From Gyromitra esculenta (taxonomy: Eukaryota > Ascomycota > Pezizomycetes > Pezizales > Discinaceae): a stretch of 64,000 nucleotides of DNA. The stretch covers positions 1-64,000 of the forward strand of contig JBCAML010000013.1 of assembly GCA_038503075.1 (NCBI GenBank), in the 5' to 3' direction. Positions 1 through 10,385 of this stretch are shown piece after piece. Each line of letters starts with the position of its first letter. Within the stretch, counting starts at the first letter, position 1. The notes below the pieces were generated by a model. That model saw only the letters and a program-made list of their open reading frames with translations. It searched no databases and was not told where the DNA came from. The translations under genes were made by a program, and so were the position numbers.

Positions 1-98
1 CCCTAAACCCTAAACCCTAAACCCTAAACCCTAAACCCTAAACCCTAAACCCTAAACCCTAAACCCTAAACCCTAAACCCTAAACCCTAAACCCTAAA
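1..98. repeat. Telomere, 14 perfect CCCTAAA heptamers
   Basis: Fourteen exact copies of the heptamer CCCTAAA run from the first base, followed by CCCCCGG and unique sequence. The G-rich strand would read TTTAGGG towards the chromosome end, so the window starts at a left telomere. This heptamer is the Arabidopsis-type repeat; most filamentous ascomycetes have the hexamer TTAGGG. The array is seen directly; its real length may be longer than the sequenced part. Confidence 0.97.
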
Positions 99-506
99 CC
101 CCCGGATTAGGAAGGTGGTACAACCCTTGGCATCTTGGCACGGAACGGAACGGATGTTATCTCCGAGCCGGCTTGGCGTCTTGGCGTCGGACTTAGCGCC
201 GGCCGCCGAGATCGCCGCCGACGCCGACCCGGGCCAAGGATAGCCGACCGACCAAACAGCCGCCCCCTGCACGTAACACTGCATCGTGGCCGAGTGCATC
301 ACCCACATAGTATCACCTGCATGTTTCTGGGTTTACCCCAACTTCTCCCGCATACCCGGATATTAGATCACGCCTACACAGGTTGAGATTACCCAAAAGA
401 GTAACCAAACTCTGCCGCCGCTAGTCAATCAAAATTGCATCATCCCAGCTCGGCCGAGAGGCCTTCCCCTCGGATCCCCCTAACATCCACATCCGCCAAG
501 AGGGTT
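99..506. other. Subtelomeric sequence without a gene
   Basis: GC-rich at first (around 180-240), then mixed sequence. Short open frames exist on both strands but none resembles a known family or has a plausible exon structure. I see no gene here. Confidence 0.6.
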
Positions 507-820
507 GTATATATCCCTGACTGTCTCAGCTAACTGAGGAGTCTAGAAATCAGACAAAACCTCGTAGACCTTCAACAACGCACACGGTCTTAGCTTTCAA
601 CTACCCTTCCTGACTCCTTACCGCGACTATTTCCAGGAAACTAACGTCTCCCCTTCACATAAGTATATATCCCTGACTGTCTCAGCTAACTGAGGAGTCA
701 GGAAATCAGACCAAATAGAGTAGACCTTCAACAACCCACACGGTCTTAGCTTTCAACTACCCTTCCTGACTCCTTACCGCGACTATACCCAGGAAACTAA
801 CGTTTCCCCTCCAAATAAGC
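507..820. repeat. Tandem pair of about 156-bp subtelomeric repeats
   Basis: Two adjacent copies begin with GTATATATCCCTGACTGTCT at 507 and 663 and both end near a block reading CAGGAAACTAACGT. They differ by scattered substitutions and small indels. A third, more diverged partial copy lies at about 6932-7058 on the other side of the retroelement. They may be LTR-derived or a subtelomeric family; the sequence does not decide. Confidence 0.8.
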
Positions 821-892
821 TGAGGAGTTCTCAAGGAGCGAGATTCTCGTCAAGCTCTCAGGTATCCCCCGAGATAAGCAGTGCTACTTGAA

Positions 893-1319
893 CGAGTCTC
901 ACGGTTCGATCCCAGTCTAAGCCCTTCTGTATCCCAGAAGGTGAGCAGAGCTACTTAGACGAGGAACGTTGCGATAAGAGTAACAGAGTGTTTCTACAGG
1001 TCCTACGGGGTCTAACTCAAGGCGAGTTAAGTGAGAGAATGTCTTTACAGCGACGGCGACAGCGAGGATTCTGAGGTAGAATCGAGATAGTATTAAAATG
1101 ATACAACAGAAGTAAAGTGAGAACGTTGCTTAGAAGGAGAAAGAGAAAAGGACACAAGCGAAGAAAATCCATCTCTTTAAATACCCCGCTTTTCAACCAA
1201 CATGACTCATACCTACAAATAACCGACAACAGCCAAAACACAAAGACATTATAACTTTTAACCGAAACCACAATCCCTTACTAAATCCCTGACACAACTA
1301 ATCCTTTGTATCCGTGAAA
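893..1319 (-). repeat. Chromovirus LTR, distal (3') copy
   Basis: This segment matches 6172-6584. From about 1085 to 1318 the two are essentially identical, while the first 190 bases differ by many one- to three-base indels. The coding domains between them read on the minus strand, so this copy is the 3' LTR. Just before it, 860-897 and 917-963 form a small direct duplication (pattern GTATCCC...GAGCAG.GCTACTT). Exact ends are approximate because I could not find clear TG...CA termini or a target-site duplication. Confidence 0.85.
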
Positions 1320-1324
1320 GTTCT

Positions 1325-1589
1325 TCAAGCGTGAGCTCCTGCGAACGAGAGGTAATTCCATGGGAGTAATGCGAGAAAGCGTCGAGAGCAGCAGTGTCTT
1401 GAGTCTTCACCGGTTGTGGGGTGAGCATAACCTGTCCATTCGACGAGTCTGTTGTTTTTCCACGATATCTTTCGTCGATCCAAGATATTTTTCGATATAG
1501 TATTCTTGGCCATTAACAACAACAGAACAGGAGGAGGAATTATTTGACCGGGAAGGGCATCTTGGGCAGCGGGTTTCAGTGAGAAACAT
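1325..1589 (-). pseudogene. Chromodomain remnant at the end of pol
   Basis: Two overlapping minus-strand frames together give a chromodomain. One carries VVVNGQEYYIEKYLGS, the typical entry into the fold. The other carries RLVEWTGYAHPTTGEDS, the usual Leu-Val-x-Trp-x-Gly-Tyr core. A frameshift lies between them. In chromoviruses this domain follows integrase and directs integration to particular chromatin. The position next to the 3' LTR agrees with that. Confidence 0.75.
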
Positions 1590-1958
1590 GAAAGACGGGA
1601 TGATATTTGACCGAACTTGGGAGGTCGATCTCGTAGCAGGGCGACACTATTTTCTTTATCGCGTAGGTCCCATCCATTTCAGTCTAATTTTCTGGCATTA
1701 CGGGTAGTTCGGATATTCTTCATTGATATAAAGACTTGATCCTTAACTTGGTAAGCCGGGCGGGTGTACGGTGTTTATTCGTAGCGGTTTCTGGATATCT
1801 TGAAGAACTCTTATCTGAGTTCGTAGATAGTCGTAGAGTTCTTGCATCGTTTGGTGAACGAGCGCGTCCAGGCTTTGTACACTGGCTTTAGTTGGAAGGA
1901 TCGTGGTATCGAAACGAGGATGGTACCCATAGTTAGCGAAAAAGGGGAAACTTTGGTG

Positions 1959-2616
1959 CTACTGACTCGTTATTTGCCGAAAACTCATTGGCAACCACTT
2001 AACCCAATCTTCCTGTTGATAGGATACATAGGAACGCAGGTACTGTTCCATCACGGCATTCAATCTCTCCGTTTGTCCATCGGTCTCGGGTGGAAAGCTG
2101 TCGACATTCGAGCTTGGATTCCAAGTCGTTGGCGGAAGGTCTCTCGAAGTGCGCCGTAAACTGAGTTCCTCGGTCGGATGTAACAAAATTAGGTAAGCGT
2201 GTAGCTTCCAGATATGTTGTAGATAGAGGTCCGCTATATCTCGGGAATTAACAGTAGTGTTACAGGGAATTAGGTGTCGCATTTTCGATAAGCGATCAAC
2301 GACTACCATAATCGCATCATAACCATCTCGATTCCGGAGGCTGTGACAAAGTCCATTGAAATCTCTTGCCAAGGACGGTTTGGGATAAGCGAAGAAGGAC
2401 GCCTTGGGTTCGTTGGGTCGTAGGTTTCTTTCTGCGTATATGACGCTTACGAACGTCTGCCGATTGATTCTCGCATTTTTTGGCCAATAGAAGACACAGA
2501 AAGAAGTTCAAAGGTCTTGTCTCGTCCTGGGTGTCCTGTGGAATATCATGATGTCTTCGAATAAGCTCAAGTCTAAGAGGATCGAAATCGGGAACATGAA
2601 ACATTCTCGATAACAT
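1959..2616 (-). pseudogene. Integrase remnant
   Basis: The minus strand reads DFNGLCHSLRNRDGYDAIMV then VVDRLSKMRHLIPC, and further on a PPETDGQTERLNAVMEQYLR stretch; both are hallmarks of the retroviral-type integrase core of Ty3/gypsy elements. The zinc-binding part lies upstream in a second frame (2317-2616). At least two frameshifts break the domain, so no functional enzyme is expected. Confidence 0.88.
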
Positions 2617-2730
2617 GGGAGCGCTTGATTATTACTGCATTCGCTTAGGGTAATTTCCTTTGACTGTTGTTCTTTATTTTCCAAATCTACGAGTATTTTT
2701 TGAGGGAATCCATCAGTATCATAACCTTCT

Positions 2731-3350
2731 TTAAAAGGCGTCCAGTTCAGAATGCGCTTCATTTGACAAAGAAGCCGACAACAAACTTAGCTTTGGATCT
2801 ACATTCTCCTTCTTCAACACCACTTGGCTTTGGTGTGCCAATCTTTCATCCCCTTCCTTGGGAAGGTCTCCTGATCTTCTGGTTAATGCGTCGGGTTTTC
2901 CTCCTTGGGTACTTGGGCGATAGGTGATTACAAAATCGAAACGAGAAAGGTATTCAACCCATCGTGCTTGGCGGCGATTCAACTGTTAAGTGCTCATAAA
3001 GTACTCGAGGTTCTTATGATCACTGATTACGTCGATAGGGTGTTTCGATCCTTCAAGCTAGGGCACCATTCCTCGAATACCCTAATGATAGCTAGCATTT
3101 CTTTATCGTATATCTCGTAATTGCATTGTGGTGAATGTTTTTTCGAGAAAAAGGCAACTGGGTGTAGGATTCCAGCGTCATCATATTGTGAGATCCTCCG
3201 GATACGAAATCAGAGGCATCTGTTTCCAAGATGATCTTCTTATCCGGATCAAAATGGATAAGGATTGGGGCAGTGGTAAAAGCGTGTTTTAGATTTTTGA
3301 AGGCGATATCTGCTTCAACGGTCCATTCGAATACAATTCCTTTCTTGGTG
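2731..3350 (-). pseudogene. RNase H remnant
   Basis: The frame ending at 2731 reads [20 protein letters not shown], followed by a [10 protein letters not shown] segment. This is the standard end of the Ty3/gypsy RNase H and its linker to integrase. Its N-terminal half (a [21 protein letters not shown] stretch) is readable between about 3120 and 3350 in other frames. Broken by frameshifts; not expected to be functional. Confidence 0.82.
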
Positions 3351-3715
3351 AGTGCGAAGTGAGAGGAGAGAACTTAGAAAATCCCAGGATAAATCGACGG
3401 TAGAAATTGGCGAAGCTAAGAAAACGAACATCTTTTACGCTTTTCGGTGTTATTCTCGCACTTTGAGTTTTTCTTCATCCATTTTAATGCGTCAGTAAGG
3501 ATAAGCGCAGATCTTGGTTGTCTGTACTTGAATTCGCATTTCTCGAACAAGTAGGATGTCATTGTTCTTGACGTCTGCGATCATACGTACATGAATCGAT
3601 GTTCGCAAATGTATCGCTATAAATCGGATGTCATCAGGTAAGCCGTACAGAATATATCCAAATATTCGATAAGACAATCATTTACAAATCATTTGGAAGG
3701 TTCCTGGGGCATTGG

Positions 3716-4273
3716 TTAGGCGAATGGCATGACTTGATATTCGTATAAGCCGTAACGGGTACGGAAGGCTGTTTTCCACTCATCTCCTTCCGCAATGCGT
3801 ACTTGATGATAGCCGTCTCGAAGGTCTAGTTTGGTATACCATTGTGCTTTGGCTAATCGATCTAGCGTTTCTCTGATGAGCGGGGAGGTATACCGGTCCT
3901 TGACAGTGATTGCATTTAGGCCTCGATAGTCCACGCAGAGTCTCAATGAGCCGTCAGCTTTCTTTACAAAGAGGACGGGGGATCCGGCAGGGGAAGAACT
4001 GGCGCGAATAAAGCCCTTTTCCAAGTTATCCTCGATGTATTTTTTGAGAACAATAAGTTCCTCTCGGGACATTCCATAAAGGGGGCCAAACGGTGCGTCT
4101 TTGCCTTCCATTAGCTGTATCTTATGATCGTACGAGCGTCGTGGGGGTAAGCCTTGGGCTTTGCTTTTATCGAACATATCTAGGAATTCGTGGTACTTGG
4201 ATGGTATCTTTGCCTTCCATTCTTCCTTGCTGGTTTTTTCCTCTAGGATTTTATTGATCTCGTAGAGTGACAA
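3716..4273 (-). pseudogene. Reverse transcriptase remnant (fingers and palm)
   Basis: This is the longest open piece of pol, 185 codons. It contains the fingers motif [20 protein letters not shown] and the palm entry [20 protein letters not shown], both diagnostic of Ty3/gypsy reverse transcriptase. It stops just after the YQVMPF motif. The catalytic YxDD box would lie downstream in the damaged stretch 3350-3715, where reading frames change repeatedly. Confidence 0.92.
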
Positions 4274-4340
4274 TGACAGCCGTAAAGAGCTGCCACAGAG
4301 TCCCTAAGCTGGCGACACCACAACGACACGATACGTTGCC

Positions 4341-4740
4341 CTAAGAAATGACGGACCCAGTGTGTTTGGTACAGGGGAAGTAGGGGCACAGGCGGGTGGT
4401 GCAGAGTTTAGAATTAAACTCAATGCGTTTATCGGCGAAGTGAAGGTGAACATCATGATGGTTCATCCAAGGAATTCCTAATACTTGGGGATAGTGTCCT
4501 AGTTGGGTTACAAAGCAGGGGGCTTGTTCCTGGTGTTGTTGGATGGATAAATTAATGTTGGCGAGGTGAGTAATCTGAGAGCAACTGCGGCCATCGATCA
4601 CTTCAAGTTGTGCAGGGTATTTTTAGAGGAGAGAGTGGTAGAGAGTGGTGACTCGCGAAATTCTTGTCGATGAATGCAAATCCAGAAGCTCCAGTGTCTA
4701 ATAAAGCGTGTGTTTTGATGATTTTATTATTACGAAATGT
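4341..4740 (-). pseudogene. Aspartic protease remnant
   Basis: The minus-strand frame shows QVLGIPWMNHHDVHLHFADK, the typical end of a retroelement aspartic protease (Leu-Gly-x-x-Trp-Leu/Met). Upstream, near 4680, a frame contains sequence compatible with the ALLDTGASG-type active site, but in another frame. A remnant between gag and RT, as expected for the element. Confidence 0.65.
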
Positions 4741-4874
4741 TGCATGAAACTACAAAATGTTCCCCATCTAACCGATCCTCCACGCTTAAACTAAAACTGA
4801 AAACCCGGAAATTGAAAATGCAGACAAAGGAGAGAACGGAACCAAGGCAGGGTCACTGGTCAGCCTTGGTTGGA

Positions 4875-5863
4875 CTAGTTTAAAGCCTCGCTTGAGGCGC
4901 TGGCGGATTCTAAAGAAAAACTGAGTGAGAGGCGGTGGCGGTAAGGAGGAGGCCGGAGGCGTGCGGTTACGGGTGGTGCGGTGAGCCTCTCATCGTTGGT
5001 TTGCTTTGGGGCGGAAGGGCAGTTGGCATAGGAGTGATCCGGGCGGCGCAGAACATGCATTTGCGTGGAACGGCGCCATTGCTTCTCTTCTTCCGATAGC
5101 TTCCTTCTGCTGTGTAGTGTATCTTTGGTGCGAGGGCGAGAAAGGTTATAGTACGTCCGAAGGAGAGATCCATGTAGGCCCCTGGTACAAATGACGAGCA
5201 GGGACAAAAGGGGTCGTTGCGTGGAGGCGCTGAATTGCCCCATATTTTCTGTTTCGTTTCTCTGCGCCGCGGCTCGGATGCGGTTGTCCATTCGGGTGAG
5301 AACTAGAACCATGTTGTCGAGGGTTGTGGGGGTAGCGGCGGCGACCATAGCTTCCTTCAGTTCTTCCGACATACCGTGTTCGAGGGCATCCATCTTTGAG
5401 TTTTCACAAAGTTCAATTGCTACGATGCGCCGAAAATCTGCCAAGTAGGCGGAGAAGTCTCGTTTGCCTTGCCTGAGCGTTACCGACGGGGAGTACATCC
5501 CCGTGGTCGGAAGTCGCCGAAAGCGCGGTTCACGGGCGAAGGATAAGGCGGTATGCGGCGAGTCGGTCAGGCCAGAAGCGCTCAAGGGCCGTGATCACAC
5601 AGCCGAACTTGTTAAGGCTGCTCGCTTCGCCAGGTTGATTGTATAGAGAATCATGGCGAATCTGTCTCGGTTAACTGCAAGTTTTGAGCGAAGTTGGAGG
5701 ATGAAACCAGGGAGAGCTTTCTTTCTGGATCCGTCAATTTCTGGATCCGGCATTCGTTCGGAGCGGTGGATGGTGGCTGATGGCGGTGGCAGTGATTTTG
5801 GTGGGGGCGGGGGAAGGGAGAGGGCTGCGCGGGCTTCGTTTCGTTCACGACGTAGTCGGTCAT
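4875..5863 (-). pseudogene. Gag remnant
   Basis: A 236-codon frame (4875-5585) contains a capsid-like helix-rich stretch, including FSAYLADFRRIVAIELCENS. Near its end is a Cys-rich segment (CMFCAARITPM) where a CCHC zinc knuckle would be expected, though its spacing is disturbed. A second frame (5651-5863) probably holds the gag N-terminus, separated by a frameshift. The call rests on position in the element more than on sequence identity. Confidence 0.65.
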
Positions 5864-6171
5864 GAGGGTTGAGGCGTCGACCCGTTGGTGCTTGTTGTTG
5901 AGCGTGATGGTTGGCGTTGTTCGTTTGGATTCGGGCGGTGTTGAGGCTTTATTTCAATTTCTTGTGTTTCCTTGTAAAACATCAATCTGATCTTCGAGGC
6001 TGATTGAGTTCCCGGAGTCGATTATCTCAACGGGGTCATCTCTATAGGCGCGGCGAATCTTCTTTTGTAGGGAAGCGGGGTGCGGTGACGGCGGCTCCTT
6101 CAGAGGAGGAGGGACAGGGCGGGGAGCTCATTGTTGCTTTGGCGTAGGAGGTGTAGATGGGACAAGAACGT

Positions 6172-6584
6172 AATCTCGCGGTTCGATCAGTCAAAGCCCT
6201 TCGTATCCCAGAAGGTGAGCGGAGAGCTACTTAGACGAGGAACGTTGCGATAAGAGTAGAGTGTTTACAGGTCTACGGGGTCTAACTCGGCGAGTTAAGT
6301 GAGAGAATGTCTTTACAGCGACGGCGATACGGGATTACGAGTAGAATCGAGATAGTATTAAAATGATACAACAGAAGTAAAGTGAGAACGTTGCTTAGAA
6401 GGAGAAAGAGAAAAGGACACAAGCGAAGAAAATCCATCTCTTTAAATACCCCGCTTTTCAACCAACATGACTCATACCTACAAATAACCGACAACAGCCA
6501 AAACACAAAGACATTATAACTTTTAACCGAAACCACAATCCCTTACTAAATCCCTGACACAACTAATCCTTTGTATCCGTGAAA
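6172..6584 (-). repeat. Chromovirus LTR, proximal (5') copy
   Basis: Matches 893-1319 and, given the minus-strand coding order, is the 5' LTR from which transcription of the element would start. It is slightly shorter than its partner because of several small deletions in the first 130 bases. The last 230 bases are nearly identical between the copies. No convincing primer-binding site was recognised next to it. Confidence 0.85.
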
Positions 6585-6585
6585 A

Positions 6586-6935
6586 CGAGAAACTAACGAC
6601 AAGAGGGTGTACGAAGATTCTACAGGCTCTACCAGTGGTTCAAGTTATGATAACTTGAAGACGGCGACGGCGAAGGATTACGAGGTGTAATCCGAGTTTG
6701 TATTCGTAAAATACTGTGAGTATACAATAGAAGACGTTGCTTAAAGAAAGAAGAAGGAAAAGTACAACAAGAGGGGAAAACCCTTCGCTTATATACCATA
6801 TCCCAACTCTTTCGATGACAAAGACATGACTCATTGTAATAGGAAACCCATGGAAACATAAGGAACAAACATCAAAGCGCAACGACCATGTACCCATGTA
6901 TCCGACCCATCAATAAAACATCCATCCATGAAAGG
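6586..6935 (-). repeat. Diverged LTR-like copy abutting the chromovirus LTR
   Basis: Directly beside the 5' LTR is a second segment with the same order of landmarks: a CTCTACC/TAACTC block, GACGGCGACGGCGAAGGATTACGAGGTG, a TATACAATAGAAG block, CGTTGCTTA with AG-rich sequence, and a TATATACC/AAATACC block before CATGACTCAT. Overall similarity is clearly lower than between the two LTRs. It looks like a solo LTR, or the edge of an older element of a related family. Confidence 0.6.
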
Positions 6936-7058
6936 AGTCTAGAAACAGACAAAACCTCGTAGACCATCAACATCCCACACGGTCTTAGCACTCTTACCTC
7001 TACGACTCCTTCACCGCGACTATCTCCAGGAAACTAACGTTTCCCCTTCACATAAGCG
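6932..7058. repeat. Third copy of the subtelomeric repeat
   Basis: The block GGAGTCTAGAAACAGACAAA...CTCGTAGACC...CACACGGTCTTAGC...CAGGAAACTAACGTTTCCCC matches the tandem pair at 507-820 with substitutions and small gaps. Copies therefore bracket the whole chromovirus region. Confidence 0.75.
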
Positions 7059-8334
7059 GAATCACGTGACAAGGATTGGTGAGAGTGGAGCGAGGTCACA
7101 TGATGAGGGTTAGGGGTGTCGGGATATGGGTTGGCGGGGTGATTCTTTATATCCTTGGCGGGGTCGCGGCTTTTGTACATGATCACGACCCTACTACCAT
7201 TCACTTCTTTACATTTTTTTCTTATTCTATATACAATTCTCTACTCTATATACGGGTATCTACTACTATTAGGTCTACTTTTTGGCACAATATTCGGGGG
7301 CTCTCGCCCCCACTACTGAGCATGCTTTTGATGTCGCTCGCAGACGTTGTCGCAGACCCATTAGTGATATGTCCCTAGGAAAGACCTACCCGATGGGTGT
7401 CCGCGTCGACACGCCCTCCTACCACGAAGGGAATACGATGTCAGATCTCGAGGTTACTGATAGGACGTCCCTACCGTCCGACCACAACGTTTAGGAGCAT
7501 ATCAAAACCGCTGTTAAATGTTGTCTTGTTTTCACCATCTCTCTTGTCACGCAGCTTGGAGCTACCCGCGCCAGCAGTTAGCAGGTGTTATAGAGGACAT
7601 AGACAGAGTGCATCTAAAAGCGTACGGGGGGTAGAGTTGGAACGGCTAGGATGCTGAGCCACAGCGATTAAGTTACAAAAAACGATTTATCAGTATCCGG
7701 TTATTCCAACCACGCCGCCGATACTCTTGTACGTACACGCAGGAGCTTTAGGGGTTTTGTTTTTATTTTCCACAAGGGATAGATCAGAAAAGATTAAACT
7801 ACGCTTAGAGCGCATGAACCGTTACCATATATTTCGCCTTTCGCCTTTCCTTAGTACCTATGTACCTATTACCTCTTTGCGAGATTTACAGATTTAGTCG
7901 GTGAGCGGGAGAGAGATGGCAGCAGAAGCGAAGGTTCATAAGTTTCTATATGTTACAAATGATTTCAGTTCACAGGGATCAGGAGGCCTGGACTTGTATT
8001 GCACAAAAAGATAAATTAAAGGGAGTGCGAAATAAAGAAGTCAACCCTCGTTGTTAACGGAAGGGCGCCCCTTGCAAGGCGTTGATACATACAGTGGTGG
8101 TTCTTTGAATTCCGCCAGAAAGCCTTTGTAGGCTCTTGGGCCACCAGACAAAGAGAGCATGTAAAGACAAGACTTGGCATGAATTATGTCATCCTGATCG
8201 GATGGGAATGCTGATTATGTAAGCATGCGCCAAGATCGCCCACTTCATCGCCAACGTCCTCCCTCCTCCCTTCATCCGTCCCCCATCAACCCCCCATTCT
8301 CGGTGCTGATGCGCCAACCCTCCTCGCCGTCTTC
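7059..8334. other. Intergenic; no supported gene
   Basis: Open frames of up to 100 codons occur on the plus strand, but none has family resemblance. A perfect short hairpin GGGGGCtctcGCCCCC lies near 7299-7314. From 8215 the frame entering the next gene stays open without an ATG, so an upstream exon of that gene may lie here. Confidence 0.5.
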
Positions 8335-10385
8335 ATGTACACCTTCGACGAGGTCACTCGGCACTGCAACGCCTACTTTGAGCGCCCCTCCGATCAGTGG
8401 AGCTACGAGACCTTCGCTGCCCATTTCGCCAGTCTCGGATCGTTCAAGTTCGACGTGCTGAACCACAAATGGATTAAAGCTCTTGGTGCCATCGAGTCTT
8501 CCCATGGCGAAACGCGTGCTCGACGCAAAAAGGCGAGGTCGTTAATCGACCGCTTGAAAACCCTTTCGGTAACTATCTCCTCCTCTCCCCTTTGTATGTG
8601 TCCTGGCGTTGGGGTCGGTTAAGTTTGTCTGGGTTGCGGTTACTCGCTTGCCTTGCCAACGCTGGTCCCCCAGGGGTCGACGGCCGAGTGCCAGTCCTCT
8701 TCCTGGTCGCGGATGCCAAACTGGCGTTGGGGCCCAGACAGTCCCGCTTTTCCGGTTCGGCTATTCGCTTGCAGTGCCAACGCTGGGCCTCCCGGGCGCA
8801 GAAGACCTGCGTGGTATCCTGGTCTTGCTCGTCGGAGGTTGATTAACGGTCTCGATGACGTGTAAACAGCATCAGAGGCGGCAAACAAGATCTAGGGCTT
8901 CGGTGGGCGCGGATATAACCCGTCGCACGATCGTTCACGGCGATATCATTCATAATGGGGATATCGTGCAGCAAGGTGGTGTCAAAATTGGCGTGGTGTC
9001 GGGGGATAGGGTTATCGCGGAAGGGGACGGAGCTACGATCTCGATCGCTACCACCAAGAAGAGGGTGGCAGACACTGCAGCCGTCGGGCTATCCAAGCGA
9101 CGAACGAGAAGTAATCCGGTAGACGCCAGCCCGTTGGACGATGTCCCCTCCCCTCCCTCCTCTCCAACTCCGTCACCGCGGTACAGCCCCGTGCCTCCCT
9201 TCGGTGAAGATCCCTATTCCGACTTTGGCGAATTCGCCTACGATACAGTGTTTGTCACCACCTACCTCGCAATGCCACAGGCAAGCAAACGTCGGTTCGA
9301 AACGGGGAAAATTCTCGAAGATACGATCTTCCACCACGTCCGTCCTACCCCACCAGGTTCCAAGTGGTTGAAGGGGAATCTGATCCTACGCTGGATCGTT
9401 GATTTCGACGACGCTGAGGTCAAAAAATGGTTTACAAAAGACGAGAGAACGGAATTCAAGTCCTGGGAACCTCCACTACCACCGCGCGACCCGGCGTTTG
9501 AGTATGCGGTCGGAAGATTCCCGAAGGTAGAGCCCCGACCCTGAGCGCTATACACACCTATCTCCAAATCGCTATAATAACACTTACTGCAGATTCCCAC
9601 GTCCTTCGAGGAGCTCTGGGACATCACAGAATCTAGATCTCGCCCTGCCAATGAACCCTTTGTAGAAGCCCGTCATTGCACCGCCATTTATAGCAACAAT
9701 GCTGTGAACTCTATGTTCGTGAAATCCCCTATTTCCTCTCTTCCAGCGCTAATCCGCATGCGCTCCCAGTCTTGCTATGATCAGATCCTACAGCACTTGC
9801 CCCTGGCTCGGCCCGCAGGACCTCCGCGAAGGCTGGTTCGCAGGCATCTGGCAACCCCTCATCGACCGTTGCCTCCACTGCATCCCGTCTCTCTCGGTTT
9901 TTCGCACTGAAATCAAATCCTCTTCCTCAAACGCCAAGTCCCGACTCGACGCCATTTTTCGCGCTCAGCTGGCCGACGCGGTCGTGTACGAACTTGGCTG
10001 TATTGAGGTCGCACGCGTTACCGCCGCAACACCTGCGGGCAAGGAGGAGGTGGACGCATGTAAGCTGGTATGTGCGCTCCAAAATATGCTCCATGTGCTA
10101 GAGCACAGCGTACATGGGGACGAGGATGTCATGCGCAGGGTACAGATTGTCGGGATACAGAATGTGGGCTTTAAGATGAACGTGTACACGATGCACATGC
10201 TCGGACGTCATGTTGCTGTGTTGCAGAAGGGAGTGGGGCGGTCTGTACCGATGCAATTGAGTGATTTTGGGGGAATCGTTGAGGTGATGCGGTCGGTGGT
10301 TAGGGTTAAGGGGATTGTGGAGAGGAGTATTGGAGCGGTACGAGAGTGGGAGGAGAGGAGGAGGAGCGAGGAGGATGTACTTTAG
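8335..10385 (+). CDS. Conserved-looking fungal protein of unknown function, four exons
   Basis: I do not recognise a named domain. My model has exons 8335-8568, 8870-9526, 9593-9714 and 9770-10385, all frame-consistent, giving about 542 residues. Intron 3 ends with a CTAAT branch and CAG; intron 1 is long (301 bp) and GC-rich. The first part (YTFDEVTRHCNAYFERPSDQ) precedes a basic stretch. Then comes a repetitive, beta-like segment with HGDIIHNGDIVQQGG, followed by a Pro/Ser-rich linker. The C-terminal 300 residues are helix-rich and contain STCPWLGPQDLREGWFAGIW and CALQNMLHVLEHSV. That region resembles widespread fungal hypothetical proteins with a WLG.xDL motif (recalled, not searched). The start is uncertain: no in-frame ATG exists between 8215 and 8335. 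Confidence 0.72.

Larger units (their letters stand above)
893..6584 (-). mobile_element. Degenerate Ty3/gypsy chromovirus with two LTRs
   Basis: A retroelement of about 5.7 kb flanked by two matching LTRs. On the minus strand the order is gag, protease, reverse transcriptase, RNase H, integrase and a C-terminal chromodomain, which is the Ty3/gypsy chromovirus order. All coding parts are split by frameshifts and stops, so it is not expected to be autonomous. The damage looks like small indels spread over all domains rather than mass C-to-T change. Individual domains are listed separately. Confidence 0.93.
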
